Assembly: GCA_949825025.1 (NCBI GenBank)
Contig: OX463786.1
Span: forward strand, 19,641,085-19,705,084
Direction of reading: 5' to 3'
Length of the DNA: 64,000 nt
DNA from: Siphlonurus alternatus
Taxonomy: Eukaryota > Arthropoda > Insecta > Ephemeroptera > Siphlonuridae
Positions 36,880-47,598 of this stretch are shown piece by piece (the first letter of the stretch is position 1; every line of letters begins with the position of its first letter). The translations under genes were made by a program, and so were the position numbers. Under the pieces are notes generated by a model. It had not been told where the DNA came from, did not search any database, and worked only from the letters and a program-made list of their open reading frames with translations.

Positions 36880-39056
36880 GTAGAGAAGATGAAGTGCCAG
36901 CTTCCCCCCTCCACTAAGTTTGGCAAGCCAGGTCGCGATGAGCGCACCAGCCTTGACTCGGACGACTCTAGGATCTGCGGCTCTGAGACGAGCACCGACA
37001 CCAGAGAGGCGGGGACAGACAGTTTCAAAGGCAGTGCCAAGACCCTCGCTGTAGTGGATCCCAAGGTGAGAGGACCACTTTAGGAGGGAAAGAGGGGGGT
37101 ATTTTGAAGTAAAATAAGAAACTTCATTGATATGATGCACCCATAAATTAAAAACATTAAAAGAACAATTACATCAAAACATTGTTGTTTTACAATCAGT
37201 GCTAATATAATATATATCTTTAGTGTCGCAGGCTACAACCAGCTGGAGGCGCTGCAGCAGGCGTCGCCACAGCAGCTGGCTGAGCTGACTGGCCAATGGT
37301 GTGTTTGTGCCTCAGTACCATGACCCGGACGCAGAGTACCATTCTCTGGATCACCCTGGGGCCAACGGACACTCCACACACCCCTCCCCCTACCACCACC
37401 TTGAGAGCTCACCAGAGTTCTACTCCAGCGAACCAGGAGCCCTGCTGGAGCACACTTATCAACCACATTATCCCAAGAGCTACAGCAGCAGAGGTGAGTT
37501 TCAGTCACTGTAGTTGCACATTTTGAAATTGAAATTAAAAAAGTGTTAGGTAATATCCTTAGTAATATTTTATTATTACTTGCTCCATCCTAATTTGCAA
37601 GTTCCGAAATATCTTGTTGAAACTTAATATTTACTACTGTATAGCCTGTGTATTAACCTAAAATAGTGTTGATAAAATTATTAGCCCTTTATGTTTGTTG
37701 CAAATGATATTCTAATTAAGTTTCAGTGTTTTTAATTTCTATACATTGTTTCAGGTCGCTATAGTCCCCCACATGATGCCTATAGTGACCCCTATGGTAG
37801 GCCCACACTGCGACACTTCCCGCTTCCAGACAGTGCCTAGCAGCGTGCACTCTGGGGGTGGTGGGGGCGATCACTGGGCATCAGCGAGCCCTGGCAATGA
37901 CCTGGATCCTCCCCACTCTCACCCCCACCCCGCCTACCTCCAGCACCACGCTCCACCAGGGGGAGCAGAGAACAAGCCAACCCCAGCTCTGCAGAGTGCA
38001 ATGCTGGCAGGATATTCAGGTGAGTGAACCAACCAAATAATGAAGATTGGCTAGACTAAAGAAATTCATTAAAACACATTAGGCCAAATATAAAAGTTAG
38101 GAACAGATTATAAAATTTTAACAATAATTATTTATCAATTATTATAATAACTTTGTTTCGAACTTTACCTCAGTAAGAAATTAAGTTAAAAACAGAACAC
38201 AAGATATAATTAAAACACGGTATTAATTACTAGAAACTACTGTATCTAAATGAATTTTTGAAATTCTCACATTTTAGGATAGATACATTACTGATGTAAC
38301 TTAATTAAAATTAAAAGTTGGCACACAAAGCCTGAACCTCATGTTTTACCGACACAGGTGGCGGAGGCCCATGCTTCACCGGCTCCGGGCCCATCCAGTT
38401 GTGTCAGTTCCTGCTGGAGTTGCTGACGGACAAAGCATGCCAGGCGTTCATCTCGTGGACAGGCGACGGCTGGGAGTTCAGATGAGGTGGCTTGACGATG
38501 GGGCATCCACAAAAATAAGCCCAAGATGAACTACGAGGAGCTGAGCCGCGGCCTGCGCTACTACTACGACAAGAACATCATCCACAAGACTGCCGGCAAG
38601 AAATACGTGTATTGGTTTGTCTGCGACCTGCAGAATCTTCCAGGGTGAGTAGCCATCTCCTATCTGTTTTTACAGTCATTCCATCAGATGACACTGTTTT
38701 CTGTTATATCATTTTATCAATACTATTTAACACTGCCATATATATTGTTATTCTAGTATTTATGGTGTCTTGACGATGAAAATTAAAAATAAAGTTTAAC
38801 AATAATATCTGTTCAAACAGGGTTTTAATCATTGCCAAGCCCTTCTATAAATTGGGTTAATTATTCCTCCTATTTATAAAATGTTGCTAATTATTAACAC
38901 AAATAATACTAAAAAAAAAGTTTATGCTTAAAATTTATATGAAGTCTCAGATATGATATTTGATTACATCAACTAACAAGCTCGTTCGTTTGCAGCTACA
39001 GTCCTGAGGAGTTCCATGCAATGGTGGACCTCAAGCCGAAGAAGGAGGACGACTGA
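36880..39056 (+). pseudogene. Decayed ETS1/2 (Pointed-type) transcription factor gene with introns retained
   Basis: Exon-like blocks with GT-AG borders: a 36880-37065, b 37232-37493, c 37755-38019, d 38358-38644 (ETS DNA-binding domain), e 38996-39056. Block c ends with LAGYSG and d begins [16 protein letters not shown], as in ETS1. Later family landmarks are [27 protein letters not shown] and a C-terminus GYSPEEFHAMVDLKP. Damage: a frameshift in b (after AELTG), a frameshift in c (after PLPDS), and in d a roughly 14-nt loss where WEFKLSDPDE is expected, then TGA at a conserved Arg position. The first-helix Trp is Cys and the Arg of YRFVC is Trp. No Pointed domain was seen. Because introns remain, this is a duplicated rather than a processed pseudogene. 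Confidence 0.85.
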
Positions 39057-39410
39057 AGGACGGCAGAGTCACACTCGTAGGACGCACACACGAGCTCAAA
39101 GTAAGACCCCCTGTGGTTGGTCTGAGAGGACTTGGTTTTAAAAGAAAGTGCTGACGAACTTCATTCAATGTCAAGTGATTGTCCTTCCCCAGTGTTATGA
39201 ATATTAGTAATATTACTGAAGAACAAACTGTTTGTTAATTTCGGGATTGTTCCAGAAATTTTTACTGGACTAATCTTTGTGCGAAGTGCCTTTGTATATA
39301 TATTGTAGTTACAATTATTATTATTAATTATGTTCATAATTTAAAATACAATACACTGTACAGTAAAGCATAATATATGCATACAAATTTATCAAACCTC
39401 TCCAAATTGA

Positions 39411-39480
39411 AACACGTAAGATATATTAATATATTTATATTTTAATATACATACATATATGTTAAAATATCTTACGTGTT
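39411..39480. repeat. 70-bp palindrome downstream of the ETS pseudogene
   Basis: AACACGTAAGATAT at the left pairs with ATATCTTACGTGTT at the right across an AT-rich loop. Function unknown. Confidence 0.7.
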
Positions 39481-39562
39481 TAAATAAATTAAACATCATT
39501 AATTAATATAATTATGTTCCTGCATGTCATATTTTTAGTAGCTGAATCGAAAGAAAATATTG

Positions 39563-40217
39563 TTAAAGTAAAGTGCGCGCTAGAAAAAAAAGTTGAGTTA
39601 GTATTTTATAAAAATAGTTCAAGTAGTCCTCCATATCAAACCAAAATTCAAAAAATTCTATCTCAAATAGGTTTGCCAGAAAAAAATTCCAAAGTCAGAG
39701 TAAACGCGTCGCTTAACATGGGGCCTTACCTGACAAAAACCCTCGAATATCTCGAAAAAATACACCGTTAGGTGGTATGAAAAAAATATAGTGATGTTCT
39801 ATGACCCAAGCTTTAACCAAAAACCGATTAAAAAAAATTTCTCTCGAATCCATTTTTCCGTAAAAAAATCAAGAAAATCTACCATGTTAATTCCCATAAG
39901 ATTTTTTATTATTTTTTTACGGAAAAATGGATTCGAGAGAAATTTTTTTTAATCGGTTTTTGGTTAAAGCTTGGGTCATAGAACATCACTATATTTTTTT
40001 CATACCACCTAACGGTGTATTTTTTCGAGATATTCGAGGGTTTTTGTCAGGTAAGGCCCCATGTTAAGCGACGCGTTCACTCTGACTTTGCAATTTTTTT
40101 CTGGCAAACCTATTTGAGATAGAATTTTTTTAATTTTGGTTTGATATGGAGCACTACTTGAACTATTTTTAGAAAATACTAACTCAACTTTTTTTTCTAG
40201 CGCGCACTTTACTTTAA
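39563..40217. mobile_element. 650-bp fold-back transposon flanked by TTAA (copy 1)
   Basis: The whole element is one inverted repeat. TTAAAGTAAAGTGCGCGC at the left matches GCGCGCACTTTACTTTAA at the right, with arms of about 300 bp meeting near 39890. Both ends carry TTAA, a possible target duplication. A second full-length relative is at 52114-52762 and a diverged arm at 51720-51857. Open frames of about 70-85 codons mirror each other in the two arms and are frameshifted in the second copy, so they are not called as genes. Confidence 0.85.
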
Positions 40218-41264
40218 ACACACACAGTGTGAATTTTATGCGATTTTTTTTTTAGTACTGCATATATCATACTTAAAATTGAGATAAAATAAAAAATAAT
40301 ACAAGCAACAATGCAATAATTACGTGTATTACTGTTTACAAGTGTTATATAGTTTAACCAAAGAATGTAGTGACGTCATAGGCATTGCGGAAAGCATCTC
40401 CAGGTCACGTTTCCTCTTTTTGATTGTTATTTAGTAAATTTATTCAAGTTTGTAGGAGTGACTGATCTTTTCAACTTGTTTTCTAGAAAACACTAATATT
40501 TATAATTATTATATACATATTATTATATATATAATTATTATTATATTAATATATATAATTAATATGTTATGCATTTCAATTTTGAGAACGTTGAGGCTGT
40601 TTTTCTTGATCTAATAATAAAATTAATTTGCCTTAATTTCCCATTAAAATAATTAATTAGTTGCACGCTAATCAAGTATTTTGTTACTCTTCATTTTTAG
40701 CTGCATGAACTTCCTCTATAAACATGTGCGTTACTGTATCAATATTAAAATATTGAAACAAATTTATGCAAGTTATACTATAACAATGAAATCATTGAAG
40801 TAATTAATTTAAATTTTTTCAAGTTATTATTCGTGACATAATGTTTTCGACTTATTTTATGGGAAATAATTTAATATCTTCTAGCTGTATATTTATGAAT
40901 TATGATAATTTTATGTGCCGTTTTCCATGAATAATTAATTAGGTAGTGATTAATAAATTACTTAAATAATTATTAGCGTTAATGAATCATTTTGTTACTC
41001 ATAATTCATAATTAAGAGTAAGATAACACGAAACATTGATTGTAGTAGTCCCATTTGATAACATGTAAACCTTTGCAACCTCAATAATTCGTATTTTTTT
41101 TTTTTTTTTTTTTTTTTTAGATACAGTTCTTGGCACCAAAAAAATGTAGAAAAAATTTCAAAATAATTGGTTGATACGTGGAATTTTCATGAAACTTACT
41201 TTGTTAGTGTGTATATTATTTATTTCAAATTTATAGCAGTTTTTGTTCGACTACATAATATATT

Positions 41265-41632
41265 TTAAGGGTAAGGTAACGCCACCAATGTTAAAAAAAA
41301 TCCCTCACACAAAAATTCTGAAAAAAATTTAAAATGTTCTCCTCTACATCCCCTATCAGTATCCCCTATCAGTAGTTAAAATATCAGGTATACAAATACG
41401 ATCTAGTTTTTGAGTTATGAATTTTAAAAGTTGACTACTTTAACATGGAGAAATGGAAATCCCATGTTAAATTAGTCAACTTTAAAAATTCATAACTCAA
41501 AAACTAGATCGAATTTGTGTACCTGATATTTTAGCTACTGATAGGGGATGTAGAGGAGAACATTTTAAATTTTTTTCAGAATTTTTGTGTGAGGGACTTT
41601 TTTTAACATTGGTGGCGTTACCTTACCCTTAA
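41265..41632. mobile_element. Family A fold-back element (copy 4)
   Basis: TTAAGGGTAAGGTAACGCC and its exact complement at the other end; TTAA on both sides. A short internal duplication of CCCCTATCAGTA (about 41349-41372) makes it slightly longer. Confidence 0.92.
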
Positions 41633-42379
41633 CTATTATTATTATATTATTATGTGACTCACAACAAATGTGATGACTATGTCCATAATTCAAACCATAA
41701 TTTACAAAAAAAATGAATTTTTCTCCCATTTTAAAATAAATCGGTGAGTTTGAGTCACACATGCCTGATTAACTAATTATAGAAAAAAAGTTATCGTCTC
41801 TCGTCAAAGTATTTAACTCTTTAAAATGCATGTGGGATAATGAGCTATACATTTTTTACTTATAGCTTTAACCATATAATTGCACTCACCTGTGTATAAC
41901 AGATAGCTCATTAATTATTCCCAACGAGGGACGATGTATTAATTTGTAAATTTGAAAATTCAATATATTACAGTCAAACTAATTTATTATATATGTGTGT
42001 ATATATATATATATAATACATACAACAATAATTCATATTAATTAAGCAATTATATGTTTTATATTTTTTCAAGTATATAGGTACGTGTATGCTTTTTATC
42101 ATAATATTAAATTATAACTCACATTATGGCTTTTAACTTTATAACTTATGTTTCCATAGTGTAAAGAAATTTTATCAAGTAAATTAATAAATTAAAAAAG
42201 TTTGTCTTCTTTCTGTTAATTGCAGACATTTTGAAATGTGTAAAAATTATAAATGAATGAAAAAAAAATTGTGAATACTCTTATATTAATTATTGGCTAT
42301 TTTTCAATATTACAAATAGAAGTTTTATAGAAGTAAAAAATTCTATCAAAACTAATTTTATTTTTATATTACAGAGCTG

Positions 42380-42383
<4 letters not shown>

Positions 42384-42431
<48 letters not shown>
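42384..42431. repeat. (AT)n microsatellite
   Basis: About 24 uninterrupted AT dinucleotides. Confidence 0.95.
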
Positions 42432-42434
<3 letters not shown>

Positions 42435-42787
42435 CTTTTTGGTTATATATGTTTTAAGGGAATAAAATTACCTGTACTTTATATTATATGCATATACACA
42501 GCAGAAAAATGTTTATAATACTTTCACTTTTTAAAAAAAGAGAAAACAAATTGCTATGAAAAAATCAATGTTGTGAACTGTGAATGTGAATTTTGGTGAT
42601 GTGTATATTTATACATTATAAAGTGTGGTTTCAAACAGAATACAGTTTGCAATATATAATTATTTATTTCACATAAATTATTGTGGTGTGCATTGCAGTT
42701 TACAGTTATTTTGTATGCAATAGAAGTTTAAATCAAACAATAATGATGTGCGTTAAGAAATTTTCTGTTATCGCACTCATTATTAAG

Positions 42788-43103
42788 TTGGTTGGTTACC
42801 AATGGCGGAACTTGCTTTTCAACATTGTTCACAGTGCTCTCTGGGGCTCCTAATACCCAGTCTGCACGCCAGACAGTTAAGTACCGTTTCTTAGCGGGGC
42901 ACGTATGTTGTTTGCACAACATTCCGCGGTCTTAATCACCCCAGCGGAGTTTAGACAACCGTAAGCTGCCTTCCTCCTACCAACTCTTTCATCTAGAAGC
43001 CAGTCACACCCATTCCAAGTCGCGAAAAGTCTGCCGTATTCGGGATTTGAACCGGGGACCTCTCGGACGAGAGCCAAGTGTACTAACCACTACACCAAAG
43101 AGC
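42788..43103 (-). mobile_element. tRNA-Glu-derived SINE
   Basis: On the minus strand the 5' 70 nt resemble a tRNA: A box TGGTGTAGTGGTTAGTAC, anticodon arm CTTGG-CTCTCGT-CCGAG (anticodon CTC, Glu-like), B box GGTTCAAATCC. A ~240-nt body follows, with a 3' part shared with 23128-23204. Flanking TTATTAAGTT-like repeats (about 42778-42787 and 43108-43117) may be the target-site duplication. It sits 48 bp beyond the stop of the acidic ORF. Confidence 0.85.
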
Positions 43104-43151
43104 AAAGTTATTAAGTTATTATTAAGTCAAAAATTAAGCAAAGTTCTTAAG

Positions 43152-43586
43152 TTAATCAAAATTTTCCTCTTTTGGACCATACATTTCGTCCAAAATTTTC
43201 TCCATTTCAAGGTTTAATTTCTCCTGAAGTTCTGGAGAATCTGATTGCCACCACCCTAAGTACATCATGGTGTCTTTATACTGTTCCCTAGTCAAATAAT
43301 CTGGTAGATCTTTAGCCTTGATGTTTCTTATCTGCATTCTCTTTAGCTCCCTGGCCTCCCAATCCTCCATCACCTCTTCCCCCACCTCCTCCCCGGCTTC
43401 CCCCATCTCCTCCCCGTCTTCCCCCACCTCCTCCCCGGCTTCCCCCATCTCCTCCCTGGCCTCCCCCACCTCCTCCCTGGCCTCCCGATCCTCCCTCTTC
43501 CCTTCTTCCTCCTCCTTGACTTCCCTTTCTTTAAGGTCAGCATGAGCGGAAGCGGCACCAACATGATCCTCTGCATCGTCCTCCAT
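43152..43586 (-). CDS. Unrecognised acidic, repeat-containing protein of 144 residues (probable terminal exon)
   Basis: I do not recognise this protein. An open frame starts at ATG 43586 (context ACCAATGG). Residues about 35-80 are Glu/Gly repeats of a 14-residue unit (GEEVGEDGEEMGEA-like), followed by a non-repetitive tail with KDLPDYLTREQYKDT, LGWWQSDSPELQEKL and an acidic C-terminus. The frame is also open upstream to a strong acceptor (poly-T then TATATAG ending near 43633), so this may be the last exon of a longer gene whose earlier exons I could not find. The repeat DNA is strongly purine-biased on the coding strand. No signal peptide or membrane segment. The non-repetitive tail argues for real coding; the lack of a known family and a transposon-rich setting argue caution. 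Confidence 0.55.
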   Translation of the reverse strand: MEDDAEDHVGAASAHADLKEREVKEEEEGKREDREAREEVGEAREEMGEAGEEVGEDGEEMGEAGEEVGEEVMEDWEARELKRMQIRNIKAKDLPDYLTREQYKDTMMYLGWWQSDSPELQEKLNLEMEKILDEMYGPKEENFD

Positions 43587-43964
43587 TGGTCCGTGCTGAT
43601 GCTCCTTCAGCTCTCCAAAAGATGATTTTCTATATAAAAAAAAAAAAAAAACATTCATCAGTATAGTACAAAGCTGTAACAGATTACTTTTAACATTTAT
43701 AATATATAGCTATTGATGGATTTTTTAACTTTTTATTATCCACTCTGTTTGAACATATATTTAAACACATATAATCATTATAGACATTTAAATATTTAAT
43801 TAATTATTGATTTGTGTAATTATTTAATATTTATAAACTTTTGTTGATTGCATTAAAAAGCATACATCAAGTTCATGTCAGTATAGTTATTAAAAGTTAG
43901 TACAAAACAAAAAACAAAACAATTTTACATAGTTACCGCGTATATAAAAGATATTAATTAAACT

Positions 43965-44621
43965 TTAAGGGTAAGGTAACGCCACCAATGTTAAATTTTC
44001 CACTCTCATTTGTTCCTCCGAAAATATTTTAAAATATTCTCCTCTATGTCGTTCATTAGCTCTTAAAATATCGTCAATACAAATACGATCTAGTTTCCGA
44101 GTTACGTGTATTGAAACTAAACCCATTTATTGAACAAGCATACGCTGCATTTCAGTGACATTAGAAAAATTCTATAATCCAATCGTCCGATTTTTAAAAA
44201 AAACTAGAAACAAACTTAATGCACTAGGACAAACCTTCACAGCAAAAAAAAAACACAATTATGAGAGTGGGAGCGACGTAAATTGATAATAACTGCACGA
44301 TTTTTGACACTCGCACGTCTCACACACCCCTTTTTGGTCGGCCATTAAACAACTGGCGAATGAAACAGGCTGACTAATGAACCAAAACAACGCTTATAAA
44401 CCACTCACCTAAAGTAAAAACTTTCCAAAAATGTTTTATAGTAATGAAAAAAAAGTTTTATAAATAAAACAACCATATAATTACAATTTAACTCATTATT
44501 TATAAATAAATTGAATATAAAACTACCGTGACTTGCGTGGTATCTTTAGAGTGGGACAATTTGAATATTGATATAGAGGCGCTGCGATCGCGGCGCAACT
44601 CTGGCGTTCCCTTTCCCTTAA
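43965..44621. mobile_element. Longer family A element (657 bp) with TTAA ends and a unique interior
   Basis: The left end TTAAGGGTAAGGTAACGCC matches other family A elements. The right end, read in reverse, is TTAAGGGAAAGGGAACGCCA. Unlike the ~360-bp copies the interior is not a full inverted repeat. It contains matched GAGAGTGGGA/CACTCTC words and a stretch with no other match in the window. Probably a longer or older relative. Confidence 0.6.
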
Positions 44622-44906
44622 AAATGGAATGCAGATTAGAAATTCAAATTTAATATGTAGCAATAAAATGAAAATTAACAAAATATTATATTATGTTTTT
44701 GATCTTTAAAAATTAAACGACATTTTCAGATAGGACTTTTTCGGACATTATATATTACTTTCTATGCAAACTCTTTAACTGAATAAAACTTCTTGGATAT
44801 TAGTACAATTTTTAATTTTAATCTGAACGATTTATTATTTTCTATCTCTTTCAGACAGCTTGGCAAAAAAATAATAAATCTTGGTGGTCAGGTACATTTG
44901 CACCCT

Positions 44907-45245
44907 CTATAGAGGGGATTGCGCTGACGTCACACGAGGAGGGCCAGAATGCACGGACTAGCATATATAAACAAAGTGTGCAATAATTTTTTACTTAACT
45001 TAATAAAATAAATCAAGTTTAAGTACTTCAATAATACTTTAACAGTACACGATAGAACTCATAAAAAAAAATCTCACCGCCAAAAAAACGTTAAAAGTAT
45101 TTTTTATAATTTTTTTTCGTCATTTTGCCTATGCTCACTGTATAATTTGGCCTGCCAAAACTTTCTCTTTTCCCTCCCTCCTCGCCTCCTTCGCAATGTA
45201 TTATTATAGGGAAACCCCTCTCCCGCCTCACGTAAACATAAACAG
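44907..45245 (-). repeat. Family C dispersed repeat (copy 3)
   Basis: In reverse it matches copies near 9121-9470 and 12936-13290: a TGCATTCTGGYCCTCC word, then TGACGTCAGCGCAAT and CTCTATAG at one end, and a TTGATTTATTTTATT-like stretch inside. No coding capacity; class unknown. Confidence 0.65.
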
Positions 45246-45349
45246 AAATCAGCTCTATATATCCTCTATATAATGTGTCCCCAAGAAGCGTCCGCTAGCA
45301 CCATTCACTGTGGGGCTGAGTAAGCTCAGAGAATGTTTGTCACAGGAAA

Positions 45350-45676
45350 TTAAGATAGAGATAACACGGATCAGCTGGCCCAATGCTAAAAAAATCACAT
45401 TCATAAAAATTATGAAAAAAATTTAAAATGTTCTCCTCTACATCCCCTATCAGTAGGTAAAATATCAGGTATATAAAAACGAGCTAGTTTTCGAGTTAAT
45501 TTTTTTTAAAGTTGGCTAATTCAACATGGAAGTTCCATTTCTCCATGTTAAATTAGAGAACTTAAAAAATTAATTACTCGAAAACTAACTCGTTTTTGTA
45601 TACCTGATATTTCACCTATACTGATAGGGGATGTAGAGGAGAACATTTTAAATTTTTTTATATATAAAAAATATAT
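45350..45676. mobile_element. Family A fold-back element, truncated at the palindrome breakpoint
   Basis: Starts TTAAGATAGAGATAACACG and keeps both halves of the inverted repeat up to AACATTTTAAATTTTTTT. It then passes into a short TA-rich stretch and the palindrome arm at 45677. The expected right terminus (CCTTACCCTTAA-like) is missing. Confidence 0.75.
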
Positions 45677-46678
45677 ATGCCCAGTGATCGCCCCCACCAC
45701 CCCCAGAGTGCACGCTGCTAGGCACTGTCTGGAAGCGGGAAGTGTCGCAGTGTGGGCCTACCATAAGGGTCACTATAGGCATCATGTGGGGGACTATAGC
45801 GACCTGAAACAATGTATAGAAATTAAAAACACTGAAACTTAATTAGAATATCATTTGCAACAAACATAAAGGGCTAATAATTTTATCAACACTATTTTAG
45901 GTTAATACACAGGCTATACAGTAGTAAATATTAAGTTTCAACAAGATATTTCGGAACTTGCAAATTAGGATGGAGCAAGTAATAATAAAATATTACTAAG
46001 GATATTACCTAACACTTTTTTAATTTCAATTTCAAAATGTGCAACTACAGTGACTGAAACTCACCTCTGCTGCTGTAGCTCTTGGGATAATGTGGTTGAT
46101 AAGTGTGCTCCAGCAGGGCTCCTGGTTCGCTGGAGTAGAACTCTGGTGAGCTCTCAAGGTGGTGGTAGGGGGAGGGGTGTGTGGAGTGTCCGTTGGCCCC
46201 AGGGTGATCCAGAGAATGGTACTCTGCGTCCGGGTCATGGTACTGAGGCACAAACACACCATTGGCCAGTCAGCTCAGCCAGCTGCTGTGGCGACGCCTG
46301 CTGCAGCGCCTCCAGCTGGTTGTAGCCTGCGACACTAAAGATATATATTATATTAGCACTGATTGTAAAACAACAATGTTTTGATGTAATTGTTCTTTTA
46401 ATGTTTTTAATTTATGGGTGCATCATATCAATGAAGTTTCTTATTTTACTTCAAAATACCCCCCTCTTTCCCTCCTAAAGTGGTCCTCTCACCTTGGGAT
46501 CCACTACAGCGAGGGTCTTGGCACTGCCTTTGAAACTGTCTGTCCCCGCCTCTCTGGTGTCGGTGCTCGTCTCAGAGCCGCAGATCCTAGAGTCGTCCGA
46601 GTCAAGGCTGGTGCGCTCATCGCGACCTGGCTTGCCAAACTTAGTGGAGGGGGGAAGCTGGCACTTCATCTTCTCTAC
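45677..46678 (-). pseudogene. Second, truncated copy of the ETS pseudogene (exons a, b and part of c)
   Basis: Lies in the right palindrome arm. Exon a copy 46493-46678, exon b copy 46065-46326, exon c copy 45677-45803, cut by the inner breakpoint. It carries the same frameshifts in b and c as the left copy, so those lesions predate the inverted duplication or were homogenised later. No ETS domain exon is present, so no DNA-binding product is possible. Confidence 0.88.
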
Positions 46679-47549
46679 CTGCGGCACAATCAGGCCGGGT
46701 GACATCAGTAACGTAGCTTCCTTATTTAAATGTAAACTTTTACACAGTGTCAAATTGTTGAACATAAGAAACAAATAATAAACAGAAAGTAAACAAACAA
46801 TATACACGCAGTAACAAAAACCATGGAGTAAATTGTATAAAATATATATTTTTTAATGTATGAGAAATATAGCTAGAGAAATACACTAATTTTATAAATA
46901 TCTCTGCAATCTTAGTTTTCTAAAACAATCCCACTTAATTTTGATGCATTGAAGGTAGTATGCATATACAGTACAGTATCCATATAAAATATATTCATTA
47001 TATTTTATGTATGTATGTATGTATGTATGTATATATATATATATTATATATATATATATGCATATATACCGGTATGCTATGCATACAGTACGTATGCATA
47101 GTTATTGGGTTATTAGAGCTAATAGGATGTTCAAATTATAAAGCAGTCACATTTAATACAAAGGTATAAATATAATTATGCACACAGTACAAGAAAAATC
47201 AATGAAGGAGGGAGGATGATGTTTGAGTAGTTTGACCTTGTATTTTTATTTGATTAATTATAACAAAATAAATAAAAATAAATAAATAATAATTAAGTTA
47301 ATTAAGTAAACTTTACCTTGTCACACAGCGGTACAGTACTTACAGTAGCATACCATATGAACTTCGCTAGCTCACTTTTAGACGAAAAACATTACAATTC
47401 TTATAAAGATTATTTACTCAAACGTTACAAGTTCCATATTTTATGATATTGTAACATTCCTGTCCGTAGAAGTGCAGATAAACACCTACATTTTCAAAAA
47501 AAAACAGGCTAGGCTCATTCGCGTCCAACAACCAGCTGTGTCAGGAAAA

Positions 47550-47598
47550 ATGGCGACTAATAAATTAATTCCTTTCGATCGCGAGATGAACATTTTCG
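47550..47598 (+). other. Right-arm copy of the candidate first exon
   Basis: Inverted duplicate of 35968-36016, with the same ATG, 16 codons and GTAATA donor. Same doubts apply. Confidence 0.2.

Larger units (their letters stand above)
32277..37881 (+). repeat. Left arm of a long inverted duplication (palindrome)
   Basis: This 5.6-kb arm is repeated in reverse complement at 45677-50507. Outer boundary: CTTC at 50504-50507 pairs with GAAG at 32277-32280 and the flanks then diverge. Inner boundary: GGGCAT at 37876-37881 pairs with ATGCCC at 45677-45682. Apart from a retrotransposon here (34305-35634) and a 544-bp insert in the other arm, about 4.27 kb is shared with only scattered substitutions and short indels. 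The arm holds the 5' flank and exons a to c of the ETS pseudogene, and starts about 575 bp upstream of the PSMD3 ATG. Confidence 0.95.
37882..45676. other. Spacer between the palindrome arms
   Basis: A 7.8-kb single-copy region. It contains the 3' part of the ETS pseudogene, a short palindrome (39411-39480), a 650-bp fold-back (39563-40217), family A elements at 41265, 43965 and 45350, an AT microsatellite (42384-42431), a SINE (42788-43103), the acidic ORF (43152-43586) and a family C repeat (44907-45245). 40,220-41,260 and 41,640-42,380 are AT-rich with no recognisable feature. Confidence 0.8.

Noticed and set aside
36780..37140. Two 94-codon minus-strand frames over ETS exon a (also at 46418-46778)
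   Set aside because: Antisense shadows of GC-rich ETS exon a; no family features.
39514..39771. Open frame of 85 codons in the 650-bp fold-back, mirrored at 40009-40221
   Set aside because: It is the same sequence read in both palindrome arms, and the equivalent stretch at 52114 is frameshifted, so openness is likely chance.
43030..43103. Functional tRNA-Glu gene
   Set aside because: Acceptor ends do not pair properly and the sequence continues into a repeated SINE body, so it is a SINE head.
43318..43545. Ser/Pro-rich plus-strand frame
   Set aside because: Antisense translation of the Glu/Gly repeat of the acidic ORF; low complexity only.
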